Below, piece by piece: positions 1 through 8,998 of a DNA stretch of 64,000 nt; position 1 is the first letter of the stretch; each line of letters begins with the position of its first letter. The translations under genes were made by a program, and so were the position numbers. The stretch spans positions 124,001-188,000 of the forward strand of contig CAWIFQ010000003.1 in the NCBI GenBank assembly GCA_963835495.1, read 5' to 3'. The DNA is from Acaudatibacter sp963835495. Lineage in GTDB: Bacteria > Pseudomonadota > Alphaproteobacteria > Caulobacterales > Caulobacteraceae. The notes beneath the pieces were generated by a model, which saw only the letters and a program-made list of their open reading frames with translations, searched no databases and was not told where the DNA came from.

Positions 1-7
1 AAGATGA

Positions 8-155
8 ACCGCGGAGATCGCGGAGATACGCGGAGCGGCCGGCGCGTTCGACACGACTTCCCCGCGAGAGCGGAGCCAAGCTCCTGATTCCCGCTCTCGC
101 GGGTCTGATCACGGCGTAGCGCGGTAGCTCCGCGTATCTCCGCGATCTCCGCGGT
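8..155. repeat. Nested inverted repeat upstream of dcd
   Basis: The 29 bases at 8-36 are perfectly complementary to 127-155. Each arm is built from short CGCGGAGAT-type units. Inside the loop a second inverted pair of 13 bp lies at 61-73 and 91-103 (CCCGCGAGAGCGG and its complement). The element could fold as one long cruciform or transcript hairpin just before the deaminase gene. It looks like an interspersed palindromic element rather than a simple terminator, because it has no T-tract and is very long. Confidence 0.8.
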
Positions 156-216
156 CAAACCTTCTTGCCTTGCCAGACTCGGGGTCGTCCGCGATGGGTG
201 TCGCGAAATGCGCGCC

Positions 217-1227
217 ATGTCCAAGCCCGGCATCCTGCCCTGCCAGTCGATCGAGGCGCTGGTCGCCAATGGCGCGATCACGGCCGAGCTTCCGTTCCTG
301 GCCGACCAGGTGCAGCCGGCCAGCCTCGACCTGCGGCTTGGCGCGCGGGCCTGGCGGGTCAGGGCCTCGTTCCTGCCCGGCCTCGGCCGCAAGGTCGCCG
401 ACCGCATCGCCGACGTCGCCATGCACGAACTCGACCTCACCGCCGGCGCGGTGCTGGAGCGCGGCTGCGTCTACATCGCCCAGGTGGCCGAGCGGCTGAA
501 GCTGCCCCCCGACGTCTCGGCCCGCGCCAATCCGAAGAGCTCGACCGGCCGGGTCGACGTGTTCGTGCGGGCGCTGACCGACCACGGCCCGGCCTTCGAC
601 GACATCGCCGAAGGCTACGCCGGGCCGCTCTACATCGAGATCGCGCCGCAGACCTTCTCGGTGCTGGTGCGCGCCGGCACCCGGCTGAACCAGCTGCGGC
701 TCAAGCGCGGCGAGCCGCAGACGCTGTCGGTGCGCAGCGTCGGCGTCGACCTTAGCCCCGGCCTGGCCGGATTCCGCGCCCGCCGCCACGCCGGGGTGGT
801 CGACCTCGACCGCGAGGACGGCCACGATCCGCGCGACTTCTGGGAGCCGCTGGAGCCGCGCCGCGGCGAGCTGCTGCTCGACCCCGGCGAGTTCTACATC
901 CTGGCGTCGAAGGAGGCGGTCGAGATCCCGCCGCTGGAGGCGGCCGAGATGACCCCGATCGACCCGGCGGTCGGCGAGTTCCGCGTCCACTACGCCGGCT
1001 TCTTCGACCCCGGTTTCGGCACCGCCGAGACCGACAGCGTCGGCGCCCGCGGGGTGCTGGAAGTGCGCAGCCACGAGACCCCGTTCCTGCTGGAGGACGG
1101 CCAGATCGTCGCCCGCCTGGTCTACCAGCCGCTCACCGAGCGTCCGTCACGGCTGTACGGCGAGAACGGCTCGCATTACCAGCGCCAGGGGCTGAAGCTC
1201 TCCAAGCACTTCAGGGCGTGGGGCTAG
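217..1227 (+). CDS. dcd: dCTP deaminase, long two-domain form
   Basis: Predicted to deaminate dCTP to dUTP in the cytosol, supplying dUMP for thymidylate synthesis. The 336-residue protein has the dUTPase-like fold of the family. The N-terminal half carries the PASLDLRLG segment and the SARANPKSSTGRVDVF motif, which resembles the RSS nucleotide-binding motif. It is nearly twice the length of the E. coli enzyme (about 190 residues) because a second deaminase-like half follows from about residue 200. This long form is common in alphaproteobacteria. An in-frame ATG three codons upstream (208) is the alternative start; the protein from 217 begins MSKPGILP, like relatives. No strong ribosome site is visible for either start. 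Confidence 0.85.
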   Translation: MSKPGILPCQSIEALVANGAITAELPFLADQVQPASLDLRLGARAWRVRASFLPGLGRKVADRIADVAMHELDLTAGAVLERGCVYIAQVAERLKLPPDVSARANPKSSTGRVDVFVRALTDHGPAFDDIAEGYAGPLYIEIAPQTFSVLVRAGTRLNQLRLKRGEPQTLSVRSVGVDLSPGLAGFRARRHAGVVDLDREDGHDPRDFWEPLEPRRGELLLDPGEFYILASKEAVEIPPLEAAEMTPIDPAVGEFRVHYAGFFDPGFGTAETDSVGARGVLEVRSHETPFLLEDGQIVARLVYQPLTERPSRLYGENGSHYQRQGLKLSKHFRAWG

Positions 1228-1232
1228 GGCGC

Positions 1233-1562
1233 TCAGGACCTCGGCGCGCCACCGGACCCGAGCACCATGTCGCCGTGTTGCGTGATTGACCGGCCCAGCC
1301 GCTGCGCCGGTTCCGGATCCAGGTGAAGCTGGATACGCGAGACCCGTCCGGCGGCTGCGTCCGCGGCGCTGGCGTAGTAGTCGAACGCCAGCCCCACCGT
1401 CTTGTCCTGCACGACGGTGACCATCCACTGCTTCAGCGGCAGGAAGGTGACGAGTTCCCTGGCGTCCGTCTCGAGTTCCATTGTCACTCCTCCGCTGCGG
1501 CCCACCCGATAGCGGAACACGCCGTCGGCGGCCACCCCGAGAGTGTAAGGGTCGCTTGACAC
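1233..1562 (-). CDS. Conserved hypothetical protein, about 110 aa
   Basis: A small soluble protein converging on dcd with a 5-base gap. No family is recognised. The likely core begins at the internal methionine at residue 28 (MELETDARELVTF). It contains an amphipathic, beta-rich stretch and no membrane segment or cysteine. The upstream in-frame methionine at 1562 gives the 109-residue version annotated here. GC bias at third codon positions fits a real gene. Function unknown. Confidence 0.5.
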   Translation of the reverse strand: MSSDPYTLGVAADGVFRYRVGRSGGVTMELETDARELVTFLPLKQWMVTVVQDKTVGLAFDYYASAADAAAGRVSRIQLHLDPEPAQRLGRSITQHGDMVLGSGGAPRS

Positions 1563-1656
1563 GTGCTTACCCGATGTGTCATGTGTCCTTTACAGTTTGT
1601 CCAGGAAACTTGCATGAACCCGCCAACCGCCGCGCCGGAGAACTCCGGCTTCGCCC

Positions 1657-1848
1657 ATGAAGGCTTTGACCGCCACCTACGTCGTGGGCATCGCCGGCAC
1701 GGCGCTCGCCGCCGGACTGTTCTGGCTGGGCGTCCGGCTCGTCCAGGCGCGTCATCTGCCAAGCGGTTGGATCTACGCCGGAGCGATGGTCTACGCCGCC
1801 GCCATCCTCGGCGTCGCCTACGCCGCCTTCCGCACTGGCCGCCGCCTT
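1657..1848 (+). CDS. Small two-helix membrane protein (3' end unclear)
   Basis: The first 64 codons encode two strongly hydrophobic helices (TYVVGIAGTALAAGLFWLGV and IYAGAMVYAAAILGVAYAAF) with a basic end. After about 1848 the frame stays open for another 400 codons, but that part is arginine-rich and antisense to or overlapping other genes, so it is not credible protein. The real coding sequence resumes one frame over at 1847. Either this is a short gene whose stop codon has been lost, or it is the N-terminus of the following membrane protein split by a one-base shift near 1845. Confidence 0.4.
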
Positions 1849-2251
1849 GGCCACGTCCACGCCGACGCCGGCCGCGCGCCGCTACCACCGGCGGTTCTTC
1901 GTCGCCATGGCCGCCTACGTCTTCACGCTGATGATCTCGGCGAGCCTGTTCGCCGGCGTGCATCCGTCGCCGTGGCTGGCCTGGCCCCTGGCGCTGACGC
2001 CAGCCGTCGCGATCACCGCGACCATCGTGGTGATGGGTCTCTATCTGCGCGAGGAGACCGACGAACTGGAGCGCGCCATAGCCGGCGAGTCTGCGCTTTG
2101 GGCCACCGGTGGGCTGCTGGCGATCGCCACCACCTGGGGCTTCCTCGAGCGGTTCGGCCTCGTCGTGCATGTCGAGGCTTGGGCGGTGTTCCCGCTCTGG
2201 GCGCTATGCCTGGGCCCGGCCAACGCCCTCGTCCGGCGGCGCTACCGGTAG
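1847..2251 (+). CDS. Integral membrane protein paired with HTH regulator
   Basis: A 134-residue protein with about four hydrophobic helices. Between the second and third lies an acidic loop, REETDELERAIAGES, of the kind seen in DUF2178-like small membrane proteins that sit next to Xre/YozG-type regulators. The start is a TTG at 1847; an ATG at 1908 (MAAYVF) is the alternative. It ends ten bases before the HTH gene, so the two are probably co-transcribed. No enzymatic function is suggested. It may be the C-terminal part of the upstream two-helix ORF if a frameshift separates them. Confidence 0.65.
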   Translation: MATSTPTPAARRYHRRFFVAMAAYVFTLMISASLFAGVHPSPWLAWPLALTPAVAITATIVVMGLYLREETDELERAIAGESALWATGGLLAIATTWGFLERFGLVVHVEAWAVFPLWALCLGPANALVRRRYR

Positions 2252-2260
2252 CGCCGGACG

Positions 2261-2455
2261 ATGAAGAACCGCCTGAAAGTACTCCGCGCCGAGCGCGACT
2301 GGAGCCAGGCCGACCTGGCCGAGCGGCTCGAGGTCTCGCGCCAGAGCGTCAACGCGATCGAGACCGGCAAGTACGACCCCAGCCTGCCGCTGGCGTTCCG
2401 CATCGCCCGCCTGTTCGACCAGCCGATCGAGGCGATCTTCCGGGACGTGGATTAG
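2261..2455 (+). CDS. Xre/HipB-type helix-turn-helix regulator, YozG-like
   Basis: A 64-residue single-domain DNA-binding protein. The helix-turn-helix runs from about residue 12 to 40 (WSQADLAERLEVSRQSVNAI), followed by the EtGKYdPSLPLAFRIA signature of the short YozG-like group. It has no effector domain. Its position directly after a small membrane protein is the usual arrangement for this group, in which the membrane protein may modulate the regulator. The last codon overlaps the convergent HD-domain gene by four bases. Confidence 0.85.
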   Translation: MKNRLKVLRAERDWSQADLAERLEVSRQSVNAIETGKYDPSLPLAFRIARLFDQPIEAIFRDVD

Positions 2456-3048
2456 ACCGCCTTCGCCGGCGCCATCATCATCCGCTTCGGCGCCGCGCAC
2501 ACCCGATGCACCATCGGCTCGAACGCCGAGAGCGGCATCGTCTCGTAGTTCGGGTCGAAGCTGTTCTGGTCGTAGAGGTGGCAGAACTGGGCGGTGTATT
2601 CGTAGGCTGGGTGGCCCTTGAACTCGTCGCGCCGGTTCCGATCGCCGCCCAGGTAGTGGAAATAGTAGTAGCCCTGGAAGATGGCGTGGTGCTGCACCAT
2701 CCAGTGGTTCTCGTCGGAGACGAACGGCTTCAGGATCTCCGCGGCGATGTCGGCGTGGTGCGAGGGGCCGAGGATGTCGCCGATGTCGTGGATCAGCGCG
2801 CAGACCACGTATTCCTCGTCGCGGCCGTCCTTGAATGCACGGGTGGCGGTCTGCAGGCTGTGGGTCATCCGGTCGACGGCGAAGCCGCCGCAGTCGCCTT
2901 CCAGCAGGCGCAGGTGTTTCAGCAGCCGGTCGGGGAACTCGGCCCCGTAGGCGCGCGTCGCCTGGACGATGTTGGACCAGTCCTCCTGCGTGCCCTCGGT
3001 CATGGCGTGGAACTTCGCCCGCGCCATCGGCGCCTCACCGTCGGCCAT
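2452..3048 (-). CDS. HD-domain protein, PhnZ/inositol-oxygenase-like
   Basis: A 198-residue cytosolic HD-superfamily protein. Visible metal ligands are His63 (THSLQTA), the His87-Asp88 pair in LIHDIGD, and further histidines in PSHHADIAA and VQHHAIFQGYYY. The spacing and the Tyr/His-rich fourth helix resemble the PhnZ and myo-inositol oxygenase branch, whose members use a mixed-valent di-iron centre to cleave C-P or C-C bonds. It is unlike the usual nucleotide phosphohydrolases. No phosphonate genes lie nearby, so the substrate is unknown and an ordinary phosphohydrolase role remains possible. Confidence 0.75.
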   Translation of the reverse strand: MADGEAPMARAKFHAMTEGTQEDWSNIVQATRAYGAEFPDRLLKHLRLLEGDCGGFAVDRMTHSLQTATRAFKDGRDEEYVVCALIHDIGDILGPSHHADIAAEILKPFVSDENHWMVQHHAIFQGYYYFHYLGGDRNRRDEFKGHPAYEYTAQFCHLYDQNSFDPNYETMPLSAFEPMVHRVCAAPKRMMMAPAKAV

Positions 3049-3108
3049 CTGATCTCTCCCCAGGCGCGTTGATTGTCGCTTTCATGGTGCTCGCCGGCGC
3101 GGCGGGCG

Positions 3109-4680
3109 TCAACGCAAGGGAGAAGGGGAGGGGGCGAACGCGGCGACGATCTCCGCGTCGTCCTCCAGCGTCGGCAGGTAGGTCGGCGGGCGGCGCGCTT
3201 GGACCGCCTGTTCGAATGCATGGCCCAGCGCCAGCATCGCCGCGTCGCTCCAGGCCGGCCCGATGAACGAGAGCCCCACCGGCAGGCCGCGCACCTGGCC
3301 CATCGGCACGGTCAGATGCGGATAGCCGGCGATGGCGGGCATGCCGGTCGCGCCGCCGCCCCAGAAATGGTCCCCGCCCACGTCGACCCGCGCCGCCGGA
3401 CCGAAGGTCGGCGCGATCAGCGCATCCAGCAGGTCCGCCGCCAGGAGGCGGTCGATCCCCTCCACGCCGGCCGCGCGCAGGCTCTCGGCGCGGGCATTCA
3501 GATAGGCCGGATCGTCCAGCCCCAGCGTCGCCTCCGCCTTCTCGAACAGCTCCTGGCCGAACAGCGCCAGCTCGCGCGGGCTCGCCCGGTTGAAGGCGAT
3601 CACATCCGCCAGGGTGCGCACCTTCACCGCCGCCGGCATGGTGGCGAAGTAGGCGTTGAGGCCGGCCTTGAGCTCGGTCAGCAGCACCGCATGCTCGTTC
3701 TTGCCCAGGTCGTCGGGCGGGGTGAAGTCGACGTCGAGCACCTCGGCGCCCTCGGCCCGCAGCCGCGCGATCGCCGCGTCGAACACCGCCTCGGCCGCCG
3801 GCCGCAGCTTGCACGCATACCGCAGCACGCCCAGTCGCTTGCCGGCCAGGCTCGCCGCCCGCAGCGCCGCGGCGTAGTCGGTGCGGCGCGCGTCGGCCGC
3901 GGCGGTGGCTGGATCGTTCGGGTCGGACCCGGCCATCGCGGTCAGCAGGATCGCGGCGTCCAGGACGCTGCGGGCCATCGGGCCGGGCGTGTCCTGGCTG
4001 GCCGAGATCGGGATGACGTGGGTGCGCGACACCAGGCCCAGGGTCGGCTTCAACCCGACCAGGCCGGCGAACGCCGACGGCGCGGTGACCGACCCATCGG
4101 TCTCGGTGCCGACGCCCACGGCCGCCAGCGACGCGGCGATCGCCGAGCCGGTCCCGGACGACGAGCCGGCGGCGCTGCGGTCGAGCACATAGGGGTTCTT
4201 CACAAGCCCGCCGACGCCCGACCAGCCGCTGATCGAGTGCGCCGAGCGGATGTTGGCCCATTCCGACAGGTTGGTCTTGCCCAGGATCACCGCGCCGGCG
4301 TCCTTCAGCCTACGGACGACCGGCGCGTCGCGCAGCGTGACATTGCCGACCAGCGCCAGCGAGCCGGCGGTGGTCGCCGTGCCGTCGGCGGTGTCGATGT
4401 TGTCCTTTACCAGCACCGGCACGCCGTGCAGCGGCCCGCGCAACTTGCCGGCGGCGCGTTCGGCGTCGAGGGCGCGCGCCTCGTCCAGCGCGCGGGAGTT
4501 CAGCGCGATCACGCTGCGCAACGCAGGCCCCGCCCGGTCGATCGTCTCGATCCGAGCCTGGTAGGCGCCGACCAGCGCCTCGGACGTCACCCTGCCAGCG
4601 GCCATGTCGGCGGCCAGCGTCGCGATCGACGCCTCGACCACGTCGTATCCGCCCGTCGTGTCGCCCCTGTCCGCGCCCAT
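3109..4680 (-). CDS. Amidase (amidase-signature family)
   Basis: A 523-residue hydrolase of the Ser-cisSer-Lys amidase family. Visible catalytic elements are the lysine in PVLVKDNIDT (about residue 93), the Gly/Ser-rich AAGSSSGTGSA loop with the cis-serine, and the nucleophile serine in TETDGSVTAPSA. The family cleaves carboxamides to acid and ammonia; GatA is its best-known member. Absence of gatC/gatB next to it and the length argue for a stand-alone catabolic amidase. There is no signal peptide. The gene starts about 75 bases from the divergently placed tRNA-Gly. Confidence 0.85.
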   Translation of the reverse strand: MGADRGDTTGGYDVVEASIATLAADMAAGRVTSEALVGAYQARIETIDRAGPALRSVIALNSRALDEARALDAERAAGKLRGPLHGVPVLVKDNIDTADGTATTAGSLALVGNVTLRDAPVVRRLKDAGAVILGKTNLSEWANIRSAHSISGWSGVGGLVKNPYVLDRSAAGSSSGTGSAIAASLAAVGVGTETDGSVTAPSAFAGLVGLKPTLGLVSRTHVIPISASQDTPGPMARSVLDAAILLTAMAGSDPNDPATAAADARRTDYAAALRAASLAGKRLGVLRYACKLRPAAEAVFDAAIARLRAEGAEVLDVDFTPPDDLGKNEHAVLLTELKAGLNAYFATMPAAVKVRTLADVIAFNRASPRELALFGQELFEKAEATLGLDDPAYLNARAESLRAAGVEGIDRLLAADLLDALIAPTFGPAARVDVGGDHFWGGGATGMPAIAGYPHLTVPMGQVRGLPVGLSFIGPAWSDAAMLALGHAFEQAVQARRPPTYLPTLEDDAEIVAAFAPSPSPLR

Positions 4681-4755
4681 CGCGGCACCCTGCCACGAGG
4701 CTTGCGCGACGCCAATTCTGAGCTAGGTTCCCCGCCCCCGGCAGCATGCTCCGGC

Positions 4756-4846
<91 letters not shown>

Positions 4847-5235
4847 AGGACCCTCGAAAGACTGCCGGCGAGGCGTGTTTGGGAGTCATTTGGGAGTTTT
4901 GGTTCAGTTTTGTTCCGATTGTTGGGCCGAGCTGGGGCTCGCGAACAGAGCTGAGTTGCGCCAGGAGCGGTCATTCGCTCACTGCCGCGCTCGCCTGGAT
5001 TGTCGTGTTGCAAGCGGCGAGGCGTGATGCATCGTCGGTTCCAAACTCCGAGCAGGTCGTAAGCAAGGCGTCGAAGTCGACGGCGGGCTGCTCAGAAGTC
5101 ACGAGGGCACTCCGTCGAGGTGGCGGCGTCCACCTTACAACGGTGAAGGTTTGCATCCGACCCGGAAGCAGACTTCACGCACCAGCGTCCGACGCCTACG
5201 CGCCGGCGGCGTTAACCGCTTGGTAGCCAACGCAG
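4847..5235. other. Gene-free left end of the island
   Basis: No credible coding sequence is seen in this stretch next to attL, where an integrase gene would normally be expected. The short open frames here have low-complexity, Arg/Ser-biased translations without recognisable domains. The local sequence is less GC-rich than the chromosome. A small decayed remnant of integration genes cannot be excluded. Confidence 0.4.
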
Positions 5236-5655
5236 ATGAGCGTGGCGGTTTGTCCTGACGGTCAGAACGGCATGATCAACTCTGTCAGACCCAGCGCGAC
5301 CGACGGCGAACTAGCGACGCTGGAACGGCGGCACGGCCCGCGGCGCAAGGTGTTCCTGGCTGGGCGCGCCGTCATTGACGGTGGCCGGATCATAGAGGTG
5401 ACGTTCCGCGACATGAGTGAGCGGGGAGCGCGGTTACTGGTTGCGCCGCCAGGCGTTCTGCGGGGCCTGGTCCCGGTCCTCCTTCTCCGTGAGGGCCTCG
5501 TGTTTCACGCCCACGTGATCTGGAACCAAGCTCCGATGTTTGGCGTCGCCTTCAACGGCGTCACCGACCTTCGCTCTGCCCGACCGGCGTCATACGAACC
5601 GCTAGCCGCGATTTGGGACGCTTGGCGCACGGCTCCACAGCCCGAATGCGACTGA
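5236..5655 (+). CDS. PilZ-domain protein
   Basis: A 139-residue protein that is essentially one PilZ domain, the cyclic-di-GMP receptor fold. The N-terminal RHGPR (RxxxR) motif at about residues 33-37 and the DMSERG (D/NxSxxG) motif at about residue 60 are the two ligand-binding elements. A beta-barrel follows (LVPVLLLREGLVFHAHVIW). It would act in the cytosol, linking cyclic-di-GMP to an unknown output. A methionine 12 codons in (MINSV) is an alternative start. It is the first gene inside the island and may be monocistronic. Confidence 0.75.
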   Translation: MSVAVCPDGQNGMINSVRPSATDGELATLERRHGPRRKVFLAGRAVIDGGRIIEVTFRDMSERGARLLVAPPGVLRGLVPVLLLREGLVFHAHVIWNQAPMFGVAFNGVTDLRSARPASYEPLAAIWDAWRTAPQPECD

Positions 5656-5781
5656 CGGGTTCGTTAAACCCCCGATACGGGGCGATCCGATCATCTTCCA
5701 ACTCGCGATGGACATATCTGGCCCTCGCGCTTGTGGTTGGATCCCCCCAACTTGCGGCCAACTTCCGAACCGTCCGGCAGG

Positions 5782-6804
5782 TCAGCGCCAACCTAGGGCA
5801 GGCGCCACATGGGTAAGAAGGGCTTCCATGAGGTGCGCGTTGTAGGCGACGCCTAGTTGGTTCGGCACGGTGATCAGAATCGTGTCCGCTTCGGCGATCG
5901 CCTCATCCTGGCGAAGCTGTTCGATCAGCCGGGCGGGCTCGGCGACATAGCTGCGGCCGAAGATCGCTCGGCCTGCCCCGCCGAGATAGCCGACCTGGTC
6001 GACGTCCTCGCCACCTGGGCCAAAAAAGGCGCGGTCCCGGTCGTTAACCAGGGCCACGATGTTGCGGCTGACCGAGACGCGGGGTTCGCGGCTGTGGCCG
6101 GCGTCGGCCCACGCGGCCCGGAAGGCGCGGATCTGCGCCGCTTGCTGGACATGGAACGGCGCCCCGGTCTCGTCGGCCTTCAGCGTTGAACTCTGCAGGT
6201 TCATGCCCAGCTTCGCCGCCCACACCGCCGTCGCATTGGACCCGGCGCCCCACCAGACACGCTCGCGCAGACCCTCGGAGTGGGGCTCCAGCCGCAGCAG
6301 GCCCGGAGGGTTGGGGAACATGGGCCGCGGGTTCGGTTCGGCAAAGCCACGGCCCAGCAGCAGGTCGAGGAACATCTCGGCGTGTTGGCGGCCCATGTCC
6401 GCGTCGCTCTCGCCCGCGCCGGGCTGGAAGCCGAAGTAGCGCCAGCCCTCGATCACCTGCTCGGGCGAGCCACGGCTGATGCCGAGCTGAAGCCGCCCTC
6501 CCGAGATCAGGTCCGCCGCGCCGGCGTCCTCGACCATGTAGAGCGGGTTCTCGTAGCGCATGTCGATGACGGCCGTGCCGAGCTCGATGCGTCGCGTCTT
6601 GGCGCCGGCCGCCGCCAAGAGCGGGAACGGCGAAGCAAGCTGGCGCGCGAAGTGGTGGACCCGAAAGTAGGCGCCGTCCGCGCCCAGTTCTTCGACGGCC
6701 ACCGCCAGATCGATGGACTGCCGGAGCACGTCTGCCGCCGAGCGCGCCTCGGAGCCTTCGCCGGCCGTCCAATGTCCGAACGATAGGAAGCCGATTTTCT
6801 TCAT
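5782..6804 (-). CDS. LLM-class flavin-dependent oxidoreductase
   Basis: A 340-residue luciferase-like monooxygenase. The N-terminal strand MKKIGFLSFGHW, the RVHHFARQLASPFPLLAAAG segment and the LQLGISRGSPEQVIEGWRYF region follow the single-subunit TIM-barrel pattern of bacterial luciferase alpha-like enzymes, which use FMNH2 from a separate reductase and O2. The substrate cannot be read from sequence. Lying in the island with a P450 and a dioxygenase, it is a plausible third oxygenation step. No flavin reductase gene is adjacent. Confidence 0.85.
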   Translation of the reverse strand: MKKIGFLSFGHWTAGEGSEARSAADVLRQSIDLAVAVEELGADGAYFRVHHFARQLASPFPLLAAAGAKTRRIELGTAVIDMRYENPLYMVEDAGAADLISGGRLQLGISRGSPEQVIEGWRYFGFQPGAGESDADMGRQHAEMFLDLLLGRGFAEPNPRPMFPNPPGLLRLEPHSEGLRERVWWGAGSNATAVWAAKLGMNLQSSTLKADETGAPFHVQQAAQIRAFRAAWADAGHSREPRVSVSRNIVALVNDRDRAFFGPGGEDVDQVGYLGGAGRAIFGRSYVAEPARLIEQLRQDEAIAEADTILITVPNQLGVAYNAHLMEALLTHVAPALGWR

Positions 6805-7123
6805 CGCAACGCAGACTAGCGTGCCCGGGGCACGGCGACACTAGGCGCGGCCGTCAACAGCGGGGACGAGGAGCGCCATTAGCTGGTTCGGTGCGCAGAG
6901 CGGACATCCGAACCGAGGGAGACTGAACAGCCTCCCGACGGTGCGCCCGCAGCTTACAGTCCGGACCGCGCGCATCGCATCCGAAACTGGCGCGACGGCG
7001 GTCGACCGCGCTGATCTCTGCGTAGCGCGATGATAGGTCAACAAAAGACCGGGTCGCCCGGTCCTGTTCGAGATCACCGAGCCGGCGCGAGGCGCTCGGG
7101 GCGCGCGCGTGGCATATCTTCGC
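6805..7123. other. Intergenic region, nothing recognised
   Basis: This stretch lies upstream of the LLM gene and downstream of the histidine kinase gene, both on the minus strand. It should contain the LLM promoter. Short open frames here are poor in coding character. No repeat, RNA gene or operator was recognised. Confidence 0.35.
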
Positions 7124-8998
7124 TCACGACCCCTGAGGCAGGGCGATGCGAACGCAAAACCCCCGTCCGCTCCGACCCGGGCCGGCTTGAACGTCCGCCT
7201 GCAATATCGCTGCGACGGCCTCGACAATTGCAAGACCCAGTCCGCTTCCCGGTCGCCCCGAGTCACGTTTTAGGCGATAGAATCGTGAGAAGACCTTGCC
7301 GAGTTCCGAGCTAGGGATCCCGGGCCCGTCATCTTCCACTTCAATGATCCGCTGGCTATGCTTATCAAGCAGCCGGACAACTACGGCGCCTCCGGCGTTA
7401 TTATACGTTATAGCGTTGTCTATTAGGTTTCTCAGCAGTTCAGATAACAACGTCACGTTCAGCTTTGCCAGACAGGGCGATTGGGGACCTTCGAATTGAA
7501 TATCAACACTGGCCTTCGCCGATTGAATCAGATGTTGAGCTATCACTTCCTGGATCACCCCTCGCACGTCGACAATGTCGCCGTCGCCTGAGACAGGCTC
7601 TCCGCCGTCCGCACGGGCCAGGACGAGCAGTTGCATCAGCAAATTCTGCAACCTTTCGACGGCGTCTTCGATATCTTTCAGCGACTCGAAAGCGTCGATG
7701 TCACGAGGCATGCGCTTCGAGAGAACCGCAATGTGGACGCGCAATATCGACAATGGGGTGCGCATTTGGTGCGAAGCGTTGGCGGTGAAATCGCTCATCG
7801 CCTGCTGAAGCCGGCGCGCCTCGCGCTCGCTCAGCCGCAAACTCTCCAGAGCTCGGGCCATGCTGTCGAGTTCGTCAGAACTTCCGGTCGCCTCGACCGG
7901 ATCGTCTAGCTCGCGGCGACTCAGTCGGGCGATCGTCTCGGTCAGCGCCCTCACCGGACGGGTGAGTCGTCGACGAACATTGATAACCGAATGAATGCCA
8001 AATCCGACGACCATCAGAAGGCCAAGGCTCGCGAACAGCATGTTCCGCAAGGCCGCAGCGCGCAGGTCGTCGGCGTATCGGTCGGCCTCCGCCTGCGCTT
8101 GCTGGCTGATGGCGAGGATCGAGCCGAAGGGACTGTCGCAGAGAGCCGTCCATGCGCCGCCGGCTATTGCGGGCTCGTTCCTCCCGTTCAAGCCAGCGAG
8201 GACCGCGTCGACATTGGCTTGGGCCTCTTCGGTCGAGATGCGCGCCAGATGAACGTCCCGGGCGAGTTCACTGGAAAGTCCGGGGCGCTCGAAGATCTCA
8301 TTGAGCGCGCGCCAGTCCGATAAGTAGACAGCGCGATGGCCAACGAGGTCCTCCCGCAATTGGGCGTCTGGTTGAACGCCGCTGTTTACGTTGGCGCGCA
8401 GCGCCGAACACTGAAAGCCGTAGTTGTCCCGAATGGACCAGGACATTCGCCGAATTTGCGTCAACTCGGCCACTTTGGGATCATCGATCCGAATGGTGTT
8501 GTTGATGGCCACCGAAGCGCTGTCGAGGGCGTCGATGGATCGGTGGACGGCCGCCCGCCAACCGTCGACGGCGGAGAGCTCGCGTTCGGCCCGAGGGCGG
8601 GCCGCCTGGGGGCCGAGGGCCGACCGCGCCTGAAATTCGCTCGCGCGCGCCGTGCGGATCGTCGCCGCTAGGCGCGCGCCGTCCGCGAGTTGCAGCTTCT
8701 CGAGCGCCGCCAGCGCTTCCGCCACTTTCCTGGACGCCTTGCTATCGGCCTGGTTCACCACCGCGAGCGGATCGTCTTGGGTGATCAGCGCGGTTGTGTC
8801 CTGAGGGACCTGACTGCGCACGGCGACGATCGCGTCGATCAGGGCGCGATCGGTATTGGTGTAATGCGCTATAGCGAGAGCCCGGGCGTGCACGGTCCAG
8901 GCCTGGACCGCCAGAATAGTTGTCGCAACAAGCAGGCCAGCGAGCAGAATTCCGATCAGGAACGTCAGATAGTTGGTGACCGACGACCGGAAGATCAC
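7124..8998 (-). CDS. Sensor histidine kinase with large periplasmic domain
   Basis: A 624-residue membrane kinase. Transmembrane helix 1 is at residues 13-33; a mostly helical periplasmic sensor of about 290 residues follows, then helix 2 (FASLGLLMVVGFGIHSVINV), a HAMP region, and a HisKA domain with phospho-acceptor His410 in NASHQMRTP. The ATPase domain shows the N box (LIDNAITYN), G1 box (DDGPGIP) and G2 box (GSGLGLAI). It autophosphorylates and passes phosphate to the response regulator whose stop overlaps its start by four bases. The QseC/TctE-like layout and the divergent TonB receptor suggest it senses an extracellular small molecule. Confidence 0.9.
   Translation of the reverse strand: MIFRSSVTNYLTFLIGILLAGLLVATTILAVQAWTVHARALAIAHYTNTDRALIDAIVAVRSQVPQDTTALITQDDPLAVVNQADSKASRKVAEALAALEKLQLADGARLAATIRTARASEFQARSALGPQAARPRAERELSAVDGWRAAVHRSIDALDSASVAINNTIRIDDPKVAELTQIRRMSWSIRDNYGFQCSALRANVNSGVQPDAQLREDLVGHRAVYLSDWRALNEIFERPGLSSELARDVHLARISTEEAQANVDAVLAGLNGRNEPAIAGGAWTALCDSPFGSILAISQQAQAEADRYADDLRAAALRNMLFASLGLLMVVGFGIHSVINVRRRLTRPVRALTETIARLSRRELDDPVEATGSSDELDSMARALESLRLSEREARRLQQAMSDFTANASHQMRTPLSILRVHIAVLSKRMPRDIDAFESLKDIEDAVERLQNLLMQLLVLARADGGEPVSGDGDIVDVRGVIQEVIAQHLIQSAKASVDIQFEGPQSPCLAKLNVTLLSELLRNLIDNAITYNNAGGAVVVRLLDKHSQRIIEVEDDGPGIPSSELGKVFSRFYRLKRDSGRPGSGLGLAIVEAVAAILQADVQAGPGRSGRGFCVRIALPQGS

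Noticed and set aside
1657..3072. A 471-codon open frame on the plus strand
   Set aside because: Only the first 64 codons look like protein. The rest overlaps the membrane protein and HTH genes in another frame and is antisense to the HD-domain gene, with Arg/Pro-rich translation.
4847..5235. Integrase gene next to attL
   Set aside because: No tyrosine-recombinase motif (R..HxxR..Y) is found in any frame; only short non-conserved frames exist.
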